From the NCBI RefSeq assembly GCF_015350995.1, contig NZ_JADKRW010000004.1:124001-188000 (forward strand): a stretch of 64,000 nucleotides of DNA. The letters run 5' to 3'. Position numbers and translations under genes: made by a program. The notes beneath the pieces are model-generated. The model searched no databases, was not told where the DNA came from, and saw only the letters and a program-made list of their open reading frames with translations. Below are positions 7,706 through 16,198 of the stretch, piece after piece (the first letter of the stretch is position 1; every line of letters begins with the position of its first letter). Origin of the DNA: Curtobacterium sp. VKM Ac-1393 (GTDB taxonomy: Bacteria > Actinomycetota > Actinomycetes > Actinomycetales > Microbacteriaceae).

Positions 7706-8776
7706 TCAGGCGAGCGGGGCGACCGCCACGGGAGCGCCGAGCAGGCGCACGGCGACGGCCTGGCCCGCGGCACGGCGGTCGCCGACCTCGTGCTGCACGG
7801 TGACGACGGTGTCGTCGTCGAGGCGGACCGTGGTGCGGCGGATGGACCCGAGGAAGCTCGAGCTGACGACGGTGCCGGTGATGCCCTCCGGGGCGAAGGC
7901 GACGTCCTCCGGTCGGACGTAGGCGAGCACGGGCCCGTCGGCGACCGAGGAGTCGAGCGCGGGCACGCGGAACCCGTACACGAACACGTCGCCGCCGCGC
8001 AGATCACCCTGCAGCCGGTTCGACTGGCCGACGAAGTCAGCGGTGAACGCCGACGACGGTGAACGGTACAGCTCCTCCGGCGTGCCGATCTGCTCGATGT
8101 CGCCGGCGTTCATCACGGCGATGCGGTCGGAGACGGCGAGCGCCTCTTCCTGGTCGTGCGTGACGAACACGGTCGTGATGCCGAGGTCGGTCTGGATGCG
8201 GCGGATCTCGTCGCGGAGTGCGACGCGGACCTTGGCGTCGAGGGCGGACAGCGGCTCGTCGAGCAGCAGGACGCGCGGCCTGGTGACCAGGGCGCGGGCC
8301 AGGGCGACGCGCTGCTGCTGCCCGCCGGACAGTTGGTGCGGGTACCGCTCGGCGAACTCGCCCAGGTGCACCATGTCGAGCGCCTCGACGACCCGGGTCC
8401 GGCGTTCCGCTGCGGGGACGCGACGCATCTCGAGGCCGAACGCCACGTTCTGCCGCACCGTCATGTGCGGGAACAGCGAGTACTGCTGGAACACCATCCC
8501 GATGTCGCGCTTGTTGACCGGGGTGGCGGCGACGTCCTGCCCGTCGATGCGGATGGCGCCGGCGTCGATCGCCTCGAGGCCGGCGAGTGCCCGGAGCGCC
8601 GTCGTCTTGCCGCAGCCGGAGGGGCCGAGCAGGGAGACGAACTCGCCCGGTTCGACGCGGAGCGACAGTCCGGCCAGTGCCCGGTGCGCGCCGTAGTGCT
8701 TCTCGACGGCCTCGAGCTCGACGGTCGCACCCGTGGAGGAGAGCGACGCCGGGGCGGCGGGGGCGATGACGGTCAT
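7706..8776 (-). CDS. ABC importer ATP-binding protein (PotA/FbpC type)
   Basis: 356 residues. The nucleotide-binding domain is complete: Walker A GPSGCGKTTALRAL, Q-loop region VFQQYSLFPHMTVRQNVAFG, signature LSGGQQQRVALARAL, Walker B LLLDEPLSALD and the switch His in VTHDQEEA. A C-terminal OB-fold (TOBE) region follows, as in the CUT1/PotA/FbpC groups. The start ATG at 8776 overlaps the stop of the upstream permease by 4 nt (ATGA). It is the last gene of the order binding protein, permease, permease, ATPase, and energises that importer. The substrate is unknown; relatives import polyamines, ferric iron or aminoethylphosphonate. Confidence 0.92.
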   Translation of the reverse strand: MTVIAPAAPASLSSTGATVELEAVEKHYGAHRALAGLSLRVEPGEFVSLLGPSGCGKTTALRALAGLEAIDAGAIRIDGQDVAATPVNKRDIGMVFQQYSLFPHMTVRQNVAFGLEMRRVPAAERRTRVVEALDMVHLGEFAERYPHQLSGGQQQRVALARALVTRPRVLLLDEPLSALDAKVRVALRDEIRRIQTDLGITTVFVTHDQEEALAVSDRIAVMNAGDIEQIGTPEELYRSPSSAFTADFVGQSNRLQGDLRGGDVFVYGFRVPALDSSVADGPVLAYVRPEDVAFAPEGITGTVVSSSFLGSIRRTTVRLDDDTVVTVQHEVGDRRAAGQAVAVRLLGAPVAVAPLA

Positions 8777-9672
8777 GCGGACTCCTTGGTGCGGGAACGG
8801 CGACCGGTGCCGATCCGGCCGATGACGACGAGCAGGACGAAGCCGAACACCAGCGCGCCGACCGAGAAGATCGCGGCGACGTACGGGTCGGTCTGCTGCA
8901 CGAGCACGAGCGCGGTCTGGAAGGTGGTGCGGGACAGGAACGCGGCGAGCGTGTACTCGCCGAGGACCACGGTGATGGTGAGGAAGCACGCCGCGGTGAT
9001 GCCCCGGCGGAGGTTCGGCAGGAGCACCCGCCAGGTGACCGTCCACCACGACGCCCCGAGCGACCGGGCGGCCTCGGACAGGACCGTCATGTCCATCGCG
9101 GTGATGGCGGCGGCGATCGGGCGGAACGCGAACGGCAGCGTGATGACGCCGATCGCGAAGGCCAGCGTCCAGGCACCCGAACCGAAGACCTGCGCGACCA
9201 CCTGGTAGACGGGGATGAAGCCGACGACGAGCACCACGACGGGCACCGTGATCGGGACGATGCAGACGAACTCCAGCACGCGGCGGAGCCTCGGGTAGCG
9301 CAGCGCCGTGATGACCTGCGCGGGCAGCAGGACGAACAGCACGATGCCGACGGTGATGGCGGCGATGAGCAGCGACGCCCCGAGGCCGTCGAACACCGGC
9401 TGGTAGGTGGCCGCGTTGACCGGGTCGCCGATGGCCGCCCAGTGCGCGAACGTCAGTCCGCCGTCGGTCCCCTGTCGGAAGGTGAACTGCACCAGGGCGA
9501 CCAGCGGGACGGCGAAGGCGAGCCCGACCACCGTGAGCACGGCCGTGGCGGTGCCACGAGACGGGGCCGTGCCGAAGCGGCTGACGCGGGTCGGGCCTCC
9601 CGGCTGCCGTGGACCGGCCGTGCGCGCGCCGACAGCCGAGTCGACCGCTGCTGCCCCACTGATCGCGCTCAT
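8773..9672 (-). CDS. ABC importer permease, second subunit
   Basis: 299 residues with about six membrane helices and the cytoplasmic coupling motif ARSLGASWWTVTWRVLLPNL (EAA loop, about residue 195-215), the site that docks on the ATPase. Related to PotC/FbpB-type permeases. The ATG at 9672 is chosen because its ATGA overlaps the stop of the first permease; an in-frame ATG at 9681 is possible but would overlap further. It is translationally coupled on both sides in the operon 11767-7706. The substrate cannot be read from the sequence. Confidence 0.88.
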   Translation of the reverse strand: MSAISGAAAVDSAVGARTAGPRQPGGPTRVSRFGTAPSRGTATAVLTVVGLAFAVPLVALVQFTFRQGTDGGLTFAHWAAIGDPVNAATYQPVFDGLGASLLIAAITVGIVLFVLLPAQVITALRYPRLRRVLEFVCIVPITVPVVVLVVGFIPVYQVVAQVFGSGAWTLAFAIGVITLPFAFRPIAAAITAMDMTVLSEAARSLGASWWTVTWRVLLPNLRRGITAACFLTITVVLGEYTLAAFLSRTTFQTALVLVQQTDPYVAAIFSVGALVFGFVLLVVIGRIGTGRRSRTKESA

Positions 9673-10619
9673 CGCTGCCACCGGGCGGCTCGGCGCTGCA
9701 GCAGCGAGTACGCGCCCATCACGATCGCCATCACGACGACCATGCCGAAGGCGAGGACTCCGGCGACGTTCTGCAGGCCGATGAGGGTCTCGCTCGTCAG
9801 CTGCGTGCGGATCGTGAGCGGCACGATGCCGCCCTGCGAGATGAGCGCCGCGGCGGTGGCGAACGACGAGAAGCCGTTCGCGAAGAGCAGGAGGAGCGAG
9901 CCCCAGAACGCCGGCGCGAGCACGGGCAGGGCGATCCGGCGCCAGTACGTGGCGCGGGAGGCGCCGAGGGTGGCGGCGGCCTCACCCCACTGTGCCTTGA
10001 CGCCCTCCAACGCGGGCATGAACGTGAGGACCATCAGCGGCACCTGGAAGTAGACGTAGGGGATCACGAGCCCGGGGACCGTGTACAGGAACGCGCCGTT
10101 CGCGTTGAGGTCGACGTGGAACACGGCGACCAGCCACGTGGTGACGAGCCCCTGCGCGCCGATCGTGGCGATGAACGCGAACGCGAGCATCACGCCGCCG
10201 AACTGGGCGAGGACGCTGGCCGCAGAGTCGATCATCGAACGGACGAGTCCGTCCGGACGCAGTGCTGACAGCGCCCAGCAGACGAGCGCACCGACGACGG
10301 CACCGATCACCGCGGACACGGCGGACAGGCCGAACGAGCCACCGAAGGCGCGCAGCACCGACGGGTCGGCGAAGGCCGCGAGGTTCGCAAGGGTGAACGC
10401 CCCGTCGCTGGTGAAGAACCCGCTGCCGACGGCGATCACCGCGGGTACGGCGAGGAAGAGCAGGACGTACGCAGCGAACGGAGTGAGGCCGAGCCAGGCC
10501 AGGCCGACGCGGCGCCGGACACGGGGTCCGGCGCCGCGGGTGGCATCGGCGGGCACGATCAGCGTGCTCGTCGCGGGTGCGGCGGTCTTCGGGCGCGCGC
10601 CCGCCGATGCGGTGGTCAT
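9669..10619 (-). CDS. ABC importer permease, first subunit
   Basis: 316 residues, six or so membrane helices after a 40-residue cytoplasmic N-terminus. The coupling loop is AATLGASRATYWRRIALPVL (about residue 223-242). PotB/FbpB-type. The start ATG at 10619 lies 5 nt after the stop of the solute-binding protein, and its stop overlaps the next permease start (ATGA). It forms the transmembrane channel together with the second permease. Confidence 0.88.
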   Translation of the reverse strand: MTTASAGARPKTAAPATSTLIVPADATRGAGPRVRRRVGLAWLGLTPFAAYVLLFLAVPAVIAVGSGFFTSDGAFTLANLAAFADPSVLRAFGGSFGLSAVSAVIGAVVGALVCWALSALRPDGLVRSMIDSAASVLAQFGGVMLAFAFIATIGAQGLVTTWLVAVFHVDLNANGAFLYTVPGLVIPYVYFQVPLMVLTFMPALEGVKAQWGEAAATLGASRATYWRRIALPVLAPAFWGSLLLLFANGFSSFATAAALISQGGIVPLTIRTQLTSETLIGLQNVAGVLAFGMVVVMAIVMGAYSLLQRRAARWQR

Positions 10620-10624
10620 GCTGG

Positions 10625-11767
10625 TCAGGACCCCATCGTGGAGGACCACTTGGACGACAGCACCTTCGCGGCGTCCGCGACCTGCGCGTCGGTCAGCTCG
10701 ACGTAGTCCTTCGGCGCGCCACCGGCGGCATCGAGGGCGTCCTGGTCGACCTTGCCCGACTTCTCCATCGCGGAGAGCGTCGCGGGGAAGGCACCGGCCT
10801 GCAGGTACAGGTTCTGTGCCTCGGGGCTGGCGATGTACTCCTGCCACAGGCGGGCGGCCGCGGGGTGCGGGGCGTCCTTGTTGATCGCCTGCGAGTAGTA
10901 CGAACCGAGCGCCTGGCCCTCGGGCACGACGGTCTTCCAGTTCTTGTTGCCGGAGGCGCCCGCGGCCGGACCCCACGCGAGGTTGTTGTACGACCACTGG
11001 ATGACGACCGGAGTCTCACCCGAGGCCACCGTGGCCTGCGTCGGCAGCACGTTCTGGAAGTTGCCGGCCTGCTTCAGCTTGCCGAAGTAGTCGACGCCCT
11101 TGGTGATGTCGTCGGCCGAGCCGCCGTTCTCGAGGGCCGCCAGGTAGACCGCGGATGCTGCCTGGTTCGCCTGGGTCGGGTCGCCGGCGATCGAGACCTT
11201 GCCCTTGTACTCGGAGCCGAGCAGGTCCGTCAGGTCCTTCGGGGCGTCGGAGATCTTCGACGAGTCGTACCCGATCGACATCAGGCCCGTGTAGTCGCGG
11301 GTCCAGGCGCCGTCCTTCTCCTTGAGGTCGGTGGGGATGTCGTCCCAGTTCGCGACCTTGTAGTCGGTGAGGAGCCCGAGGTTCTCCTGCAGCACGGCGT
11401 TGCCGAGGTCGAGGACGTCGGGAGCGGTGGACTGCCCCTTCTGCGACTTCACCGCGGCGACCTCGTCGGCGCTCGAGCCGTTCGGGTTCGCGGAGTTGAT
11501 CTTGATGTCGTACTTCTTCGTGAAGCCGTCGACGATCTTGCCGTAGTTGGCCCACGACGGCGGCAGCGCGATGACGTTGAGCTGTCCCTCGGCCTTCGCG
11601 GCCTTGACCAGGGCGTCCATGCCGCCGGAGGACTCGGCGCTCGTGGCGGTCTTCCAGTCCGTGTCGTCCTTCGTCGTGCTGGCCGAGCTCGTGGCCGAGC
11701 ATCCGGCGAGGGTGACGATCGCTGCGGCGGCCAGGGCGATGCCGGCGATGGTGCGCTTGTGCTGCAC
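10625..11767 (-). CDS. ABC importer solute-binding lipoprotein
   Basis: 380 residues. A lipoprotein signal with lipobox LAGC near residue 22 anchors it outside the membrane. The fold is the two-lobed extracellular binding protein of the PotD/FbpA class (VKAAKAEGQLNVIALPPSW, LGNAVLQENLGLLTDYKVAN, a hinge strand IQWSYNNLAWGP). The start is GTG 11767 with GAAAGG 9 nt upstream. First gene of the importer operon. The ligand is unknown: it lacks an obvious iron-binding Tyr pair, and nothing nearby points to polyamine or phosphonate use. Confidence 0.85.
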   Translation of the reverse strand: MQHKRTIAGIALAAAAIVTLAGCSATSSASTTKDDTDWKTATSAESSGGMDALVKAAKAEGQLNVIALPPSWANYGKIVDGFTKKYDIKINSANPNGSSADEVAAVKSQKGQSTAPDVLDLGNAVLQENLGLLTDYKVANWDDIPTDLKEKDGAWTRDYTGLMSIGYDSSKISDAPKDLTDLLGSEYKGKVSIAGDPTQANQAASAVYLAALENGGSADDITKGVDYFGKLKQAGNFQNVLPTQATVASGETPVVIQWSYNNLAWGPAAGASGNKNWKTVVPEGQALGSYYSQAINKDAPHPAAARLWQEYIASPEAQNLYLQAGAFPATLSAMEKSGKVDQDALDAAGGAPKDYVELTDAQVADAAKVLSSKWSSTMGS

Positions 11768-11943
11768 GTGAGGTGCCTTTCGGGTGGGTGCTGCGGGTGC
11801 TTCGGGTTGGGCCGCGGTTCTCGGCCCGGGACGATCGTGGACGCGGCCGGTTTCCGCCCCGTGCTGCGGCGGTGAACGGTGGCGGAACAGCGGGTGCGGC
11901 TGTGATCTGCGCAACCGGCTTCGGATCGGGCATGATATCTGGC

Positions 11944-12798
11944 ATGCCAGCACCGACCGGAGTCGTTCGATTCCGCGCCTACCGTCAGTACGAGGCACTC
12001 CGGGTCGAGGCCAGCAACGCGCTGATGGGGCTCCTGGCCGGCGCGCAGCTCTCGAACCACCTCCTGCAACTGAACCGTGGATCCGATCGCCTGCTGCCGG
12101 AGGTCTACCCGAACGTCCCCCACATCAAGCGGTTCAACCTGACCGCGGAAGCTGCCAGCGACATCCTCGGGGAAGCAGACGTTCACCTCGGCGCGATGAG
12201 CATCGCCTATGCCCTGGCACTGCACGAGGACTACATGAAGACCTGTTTGCTGATGGCGGCCGACGCGGGACTGCTCTCGCGCCGTCGTGCACGAGACGCA
12301 CGCTCGGCGGGCCAGCACGAGGCGCTCCAGCTCGCCGCCGGCGCGCAACTCCATCCGGTCCCGTTGGAGCAACTGACCGTGCTGCGGAGGATGCGCAACG
12401 CGGTGATCCACGACGGTGGACGGATCGACGACGGTCTCGTGACGACGATCGACGGGTTGAGCCCCGAAGCGATCTCTGCATGGACGAAGGTGACCGGGAC
12501 GGACCCGACCAGTCTCCGCGCGGGCCAGAAGCTGCGTCTCGGCCACGGGGAGATGCTCCTCGCCTTGGCGGTGACCAAGAACGTCGACCGAGGCTGCAAC
12601 GGTCTGCTCCAGGTCGGGATGAGCCGGAACGAGTGGACCCGCGTCGCCGTTGACGATGCTCTCGAGGAGCACCCGGGCTCGCTCCGCGCCGGAACCGCGC
12701 TGCGGAAGTGTCACGGCGTCGCACGACACCTGTACGGCCCACTCAATCTGAGCAGGACAGAGATCGCAGCAGAGTTGGACCGCCGGGGCCCACTCTGA
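11944..12798 (+). CDS. HEPN-like protein of unknown function
   Basis: 284 residues, no signal peptide, no membrane segment. The middle is helical (HLGAMSIAYALALHEDYMKT) and is followed by RRMRNAVIHDGGR, an R-x4-H motif (R151, H156) as in HEPN ribonuclease and RiboL-PSP/MAE-type domains, where this motif ends a four-helix bundle and forms the RNase site. The C-terminal 120 residues are not recognised. The ATG at 11944 has CATGAT seven nt upstream; an upstream in-frame ATG at 11932 would add four residues. It is a lone gene with no paired nucleotidyltransferase or antitoxin next to it. Its 3' end abuts a tRNA-like RNA on the other strand. HEPN assignment is by motif only. Confidence 0.6.
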   Translation: MPAPTGVVRFRAYRQYEALRVEASNALMGLLAGAQLSNHLLQLNRGSDRLLPEVYPNVPHIKRFNLTAEAASDILGEADVHLGAMSIAYALALHEDYMKTCLLMAADAGLLSRRRARDARSAGQHEALQLAAGAQLHPVPLEQLTVLRRMRNAVIHDGGRIDDGLVTTIDGLSPEAISAWTKVTGTDPTSLRAGQKLRLGHGEMLLALAVTKNVDRGCNGLLQVGMSRNEWTRVAVDDALEEHPGSLRAGTALRKCHGVARHLYGPLNLSRTEIAAELDRRGPL

Positions 12799-12917
12799 AA
12801 GACAAAACGGGGCTCTTCTCGTTGAGCTACGGTTCACCGCCGGGACTTGCACCCGGGTCTCCGCGTTTCTGTGGGAACTCCGGCCGCGAACCGGACGCGG
12901 CCTTCGCCGAATCCCTC
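12795..12917 (-). ncRNA. Permuted tRNA-like small RNA, candidate YrlA-type Y RNA
   Basis: Read on the minus strand, elements of a tRNA occur in circularly permuted order. A T-arm comes first (CCGGG-TGCAAGT-CCCGG, 12856-12840), then a short acceptor stem closed by a tetraloop (CGG-TGAA-CCG, 12839-12830), then the U8-A9 pair and a D-arm (GCTC-AACGAGAA-GAGC, 12827-12812). The two outer ends pair in a bulged stem: ACAGAAACGCGG (12872-12861) with CCCCGTTTTGT (12812-12802), one bulged base in two places. That stem replaces the anticodon arm. From memory, bacterial YrlA Y RNAs pair a tRNA-mimicking module with a bulged Ro60-binding stem. A 7-bp hairpin (12882-12902) may form the 5' part. No Ro60 (TROVE) gene is in the window. 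Ends are approximate. Confidence 0.55.
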
Positions 12918-12923
12918 GAGTCC

Positions 12924-12952
12924 ACGCTACCAGCGCACCAGTCGGCGACCAA
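12924..12952 (-). promoter_or_regulatory. Putative promoter of the tRNA-like RNA
   Basis: On the minus strand TTGGTC (12952-12947), a 17-nt spacer and TAGCGT (12929-12924) fit an actinobacterial housekeeping promoter. The start would fall near 12917, about 45 nt before the bulged stem. No coding sequence follows on that strand before the end of the HEPN-like gene. Confidence 0.45.
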
Positions 12953-12967
12953 CCCCGGGCAGCAACA

Positions 12968-13007
12968 CGGCGCCGGACGGAACGCACCCGTGTCCCGTCC
13001 GGCGCCG
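12968..13007. terminator. Terminator hairpin after the GH38 gene
   Basis: CGGCGCCGGACGG (12968-12980) pairs perfectly with 12995-13007, loop 14 nt. It lies 40 nt beyond the GH38 stop (13048) on the minus strand and separates the mannoside operon from the small RNA. Confidence 0.75.
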
Positions 13008-13047
13008 CGGTCTCTCTCCCCCGAGGGGGACCACCGGCCCCGCTGCC

Positions 13048-16000
13048 TCAGGCCCGGCGTACCCGCAGGGTCACGATCTCGAAGGGACGGAGCGTCAGCA
13101 CGACCGGCTCCCCCGAGTCCCACGAGTCCCCCAGCGGGCGTTCCAGCAGGTCCACCGTCGCCACCGAAGCGACGTCGAAGCCGAACGACACCCCGACGTC
13201 GGTCGCCCGACCCCCCGAGGCCTCGTACAGTCGCACCACCACGTCACCGGAGCGGTCCTCGGCGAGCTTCACTGCCTCGACCAAGACCTGCGGCGACGAC
13301 ACCGTCACGAGCGGGTCGACGGCAGTGGTGCCCGCGACGGTCCGCACCGGCAGGTTCAACCGGTAGCCCGAGTCGGCGGCGTCGAGCACCGAGGCACCCA
13401 CCCGCAGCACCGTCCGGAACACGTGGTGCCCCTGGTCGGCGTTCGGGTCCGGGAACGTCGGTCCGCGCAGCAGCGACTCGCGCACGAGCGTCGTGGTCCC
13501 GCCGTCGGGCCGGGTGCTCCGGGTGATGTCGTGCCCGTACGTGGAGTCGTTCGCCACCGCGACACCGAACCCCGGCTCCGCGACGTGCACCCAGCGGTGC
13601 GCCGACGTCTCGAAGCGGGCGTGGTCCCACGAGGTGTTCTGGTGGGTCGGCCGGTCGATGTGCCCGAACTGGATCTCGCTCGAGGCCGCCGCGGCACGCA
13701 CGTCGACGGGGAACGCGAGCTTCAGCAGCTTCTGGTGCTCGTGCCAGTCGACCTCGGTCTCGATCACCAGCTCTGCGAGCCCGGCGACCGCCGAGTACCG
13801 CGTCGTGAGCGTCGACGACCCGAAGGACCGTTCCACCACGAGCGAGGAGCCGTCGATCGTGACCGACGAGGCCGACAGCACGGTGCCGTTGCGCTGGTAC
13901 GCACGGTCGATGTCCCACGCCTCCCACTGGTTCGGGGTGTCGCGGAACACCGTGTACTCCGCAGCGGCAGCGCCGGGTGCGATCGCGTCGCGTCCGCTGG
14001 CGCGGTCGACGAGCGACACGACGTGGCCGGCTCCGTCGATGGTCGCCGTGACGACGCCGGTGTCGAAGACGAAGTGGTCGCCGGAGCGGACGGGAGGCAC
14101 GGGGTCCGCCGCAGATCCGAGCGAACCTCCCAGGGCGGCCGCGTCCCCTGCCGCGACCGGCGAGGCGTTGAAGCGCACGACGTTCCCGGGCGACCCGCTG
14201 CCGCCGACGGCGTCGGCGCCGGACGGCGCGTCGAGCAACGCGCTGCTGCCGCCGGCAGCCGTGGACGACGAGGCACCGACCCCGGCGAGCGCCGCAGCGC
14301 CCCCGTTCGCGAGGGCGGTCGTCGCGGTGCCGATGAGCCCCTCGAGGACCTGGGCGATCTGCGCGTAGTTCTCCTCGGCGTTCTCGTAGACCCAGGCGAT
14401 CGAGGACCCCGGCAGGATGTCGTGGAACTGCTGCAGCAGGACGGTGTGCCAGGCCTGCTCGAGTTCCTCGTACGGGTAGTCCAGTCCGAGGCGCACGGCT
14501 GCGGTCGACGCCCAGAGCTCGGCTTCGCGCAGCAGGTGCTCGGAGCGGCGGTTGCCCTGCTTCGTGCGGATCTGCGACGTGTAGGTGCCGCGGTGGAACT
14601 CGAGGTACATCTCGCCGGACCACACGCCGGGTTCGGGGAGCACGCGTTCGAGTTCCTCGAAGACCTGGGCCGGAGTACCGAGCTGCACCCGGGGTGAGCC
14701 GTCCAGGTCGTGCTGGCGTCGGGCGGCTGCGACCATCTCGCGGGTGGGGCCCCCACCGCCGTCGCCGAAGCCGTAGAGCAGCATCGAGGTGTTCGCGACG
14801 CCGCGCTCCTTGTTGTTCCGTTCGCCGCGGTGCAGGTCGGCGGCGGAGACGTCGGAGTTGTAGGTGTCCGCTGGCGGCAGGTGGGTGAGCACCCGCGAGC
14901 CGTCGATGCCCTCCCAGTGGAAGGACGTGTGCGGGATGACGTTCGTCTCGTTCCACGACGGCTTCTGCGTGACGAACCACTTCGAGCCGGCCGCGCGGAC
15001 GATCTGCGGCAGGGCGCCCGAGTAGCCGAACGAGTCGGGCAGCCAGGCCTCGGGGGTGTCGATGCCGAACTCCTCGAGGAAGAACCGCTTGCCGGCGACG
15101 AACTGTCGGGCGAGCGCTTCCCCACCGGGCAGGTTCGTGTCCGACTCGACCCACATGCCGCCGACCGGGATCCACCGGCCCTCGGCGACGCGCTCCTTGA
15201 TGCGCGCCCAGATCGACGGGTAGCCGTCGCGGATCCACGCGTACTGCTGCGCCGACGAGCACGCGAAGGTGAAGTCGGGGTCACGGTCCATCAGGTCGAG
15301 GACGTTCGAGAACGTGCGGGCACACTTCCGGATCGTCTCGCGCACCGGCCAGAGCCAGGCGGAGTCGATGTGCGCGTGGCCGACGGCGATCGCCCGGTGG
15401 GCCGCGGCGCTCGCGGGGACGGCCAGGACGGGTGCGAGCACCTGACGGGCATCGGCGGCGGTACCGGCGACGTCGTCCGGGTCGAGGGCGTCGGCGGCCA
15501 GTTCGAGAGCGTGCAGGATGTCGGCGCCCCGGGTGCCGTCGGTGGGCAGTTCCGCCATCAGGCCGCGGAGCACCCAGAAGTCCTGCTGCAGTTCCCACAC
15601 GGTGTCGTCGCGTTCGACGAGCTCGAGGGAGCGTACGCGGTAGATCGGCTTGTCGCCCGCGGTGGACCGCGAGCCGAGGGGCGTCGCGCCCTGGAACGAG
15701 TCGCCGCCGATGTCCGGGTTCGCACCGGCCTCGACGTAGAGCTCGAAGGACTCCCCAGGACCGACCTCGAGGGGCACGGTGTCGTTCCGCGGCTCGATGC
15801 CCTTGATCGTGGAGCCGTCGGTGCGGTACGCCAGGCCCTCGGCCTGGAACCCCGGGTGCCGCTTCGTGAACCCGAGGTCGACGAGCAGTTCCGCGGTGGT
15901 CCCCGGCGCGGTGCCGAAGTCCGCCGGCACTGTGCCGGTGATCCGGAACCAGGTGGTCCCCCACGGTCGGCCGCCCCAGTGCGAGCCCACCGTGAACGGC

Positions 16001-16161
16001 GTGAACGACTGGCGGACGGCGGAGTCGAACGGCACCGGCTCGTCCGGCACCTCCCACGCCTCGATCGTCACCGGCGCCGAGCGTCGGTGCACGGCGGGGT
16101 CGACACGGTCGCGGACGAGGCGGGCGATCCGTGCCTCGACGAGCGGTTCGTCCTGGTGCAT
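13048..16161 (-). CDS. GH38 alpha-mannosidase, cytoplasmic
   Basis: 1037 residues, standard for bacterial glycoside hydrolase family 38. The N-terminal beta domain (to about 240) is followed by the catalytic barrel with HAHIDSAWLWPVRETIRKCA (zinc-binding His and Asp) and EAWLPDSFGYSGALPQIV (nucleophile Asp), a helical bundle and the large C-terminal beta domains. No signal peptide, so it acts inside the cell on imported mannosides. ATG 16161 has GAAAGGAA upstream. It is the last gene of the order binding protein, permease, permease, mannosidase. About residues 610-660 are Ala/Gly/Ser-rich (ASSSTAAGGSSALL), an unusual low-complexity insert. It complements the secreted GH92 enzyme. Confidence 0.95.
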   Translation of the reverse strand: MHQDEPLVEARIARLVRDRVDPAVHRRSAPVTIEAWEVPDEPVPFDSAVRQSFTPFTVGSHWGGRPWGTTWFRITGTVPADFGTAPGTTAELLVDLGFTKRHPGFQAEGLAYRTDGSTIKGIEPRNDTVPLEVGPGESFELYVEAGANPDIGGDSFQGATPLGSRSTAGDKPIYRVRSLELVERDDTVWELQQDFWVLRGLMAELPTDGTRGADILHALELAADALDPDDVAGTAADARQVLAPVLAVPASAAAHRAIAVGHAHIDSAWLWPVRETIRKCARTFSNVLDLMDRDPDFTFACSSAQQYAWIRDGYPSIWARIKERVAEGRWIPVGGMWVESDTNLPGGEALARQFVAGKRFFLEEFGIDTPEAWLPDSFGYSGALPQIVRAAGSKWFVTQKPSWNETNVIPHTSFHWEGIDGSRVLTHLPPADTYNSDVSAADLHRGERNNKERGVANTSMLLYGFGDGGGGPTREMVAAARRQHDLDGSPRVQLGTPAQVFEELERVLPEPGVWSGEMYLEFHRGTYTSQIRTKQGNRRSEHLLREAELWASTAAVRLGLDYPYEELEQAWHTVLLQQFHDILPGSSIAWVYENAEENYAQIAQVLEGLIGTATTALANGGAAALAGVGASSSTAAGGSSALLDAPSGADAVGGSGSPGNVVRFNASPVAAGDAAALGGSLGSAADPVPPVRSGDHFVFDTGVVTATIDGAGHVVSLVDRASGRDAIAPGAAAAEYTVFRDTPNQWEAWDIDRAYQRNGTVLSASSVTIDGSSLVVERSFGSSTLTTRYSAVAGLAELVIETEVDWHEHQKLLKLAFPVDVRAAAASSEIQFGHIDRPTHQNTSWDHARFETSAHRWVHVAEPGFGVAVANDSTYGHDITRSTRPDGGTTTLVRESLLRGPTFPDPNADQGHHVFRTVLRVGASVLDAADSGYRLNLPVRTVAGTTAVDPLVTVSSPQVLVEAVKLAEDRSGDVVVRLYEASGGRATDVGVSFGFDVASVATVDLLERPLGDSWDSGEPVVLTLRPFEIVTLRVRRA

Positions 16162-16198
16162 GTGGTTCCTTTCGAGAGAGCCGGCCGGAGCCAGCGGA

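Noticed and set aside
12795-12880. Ordinary tRNA gene
   Set aside because: T-arm and D-arm are present but in the wrong order, with no anticodon loop and no CCA-type acceptor; an intact tRNA cannot be drawn.
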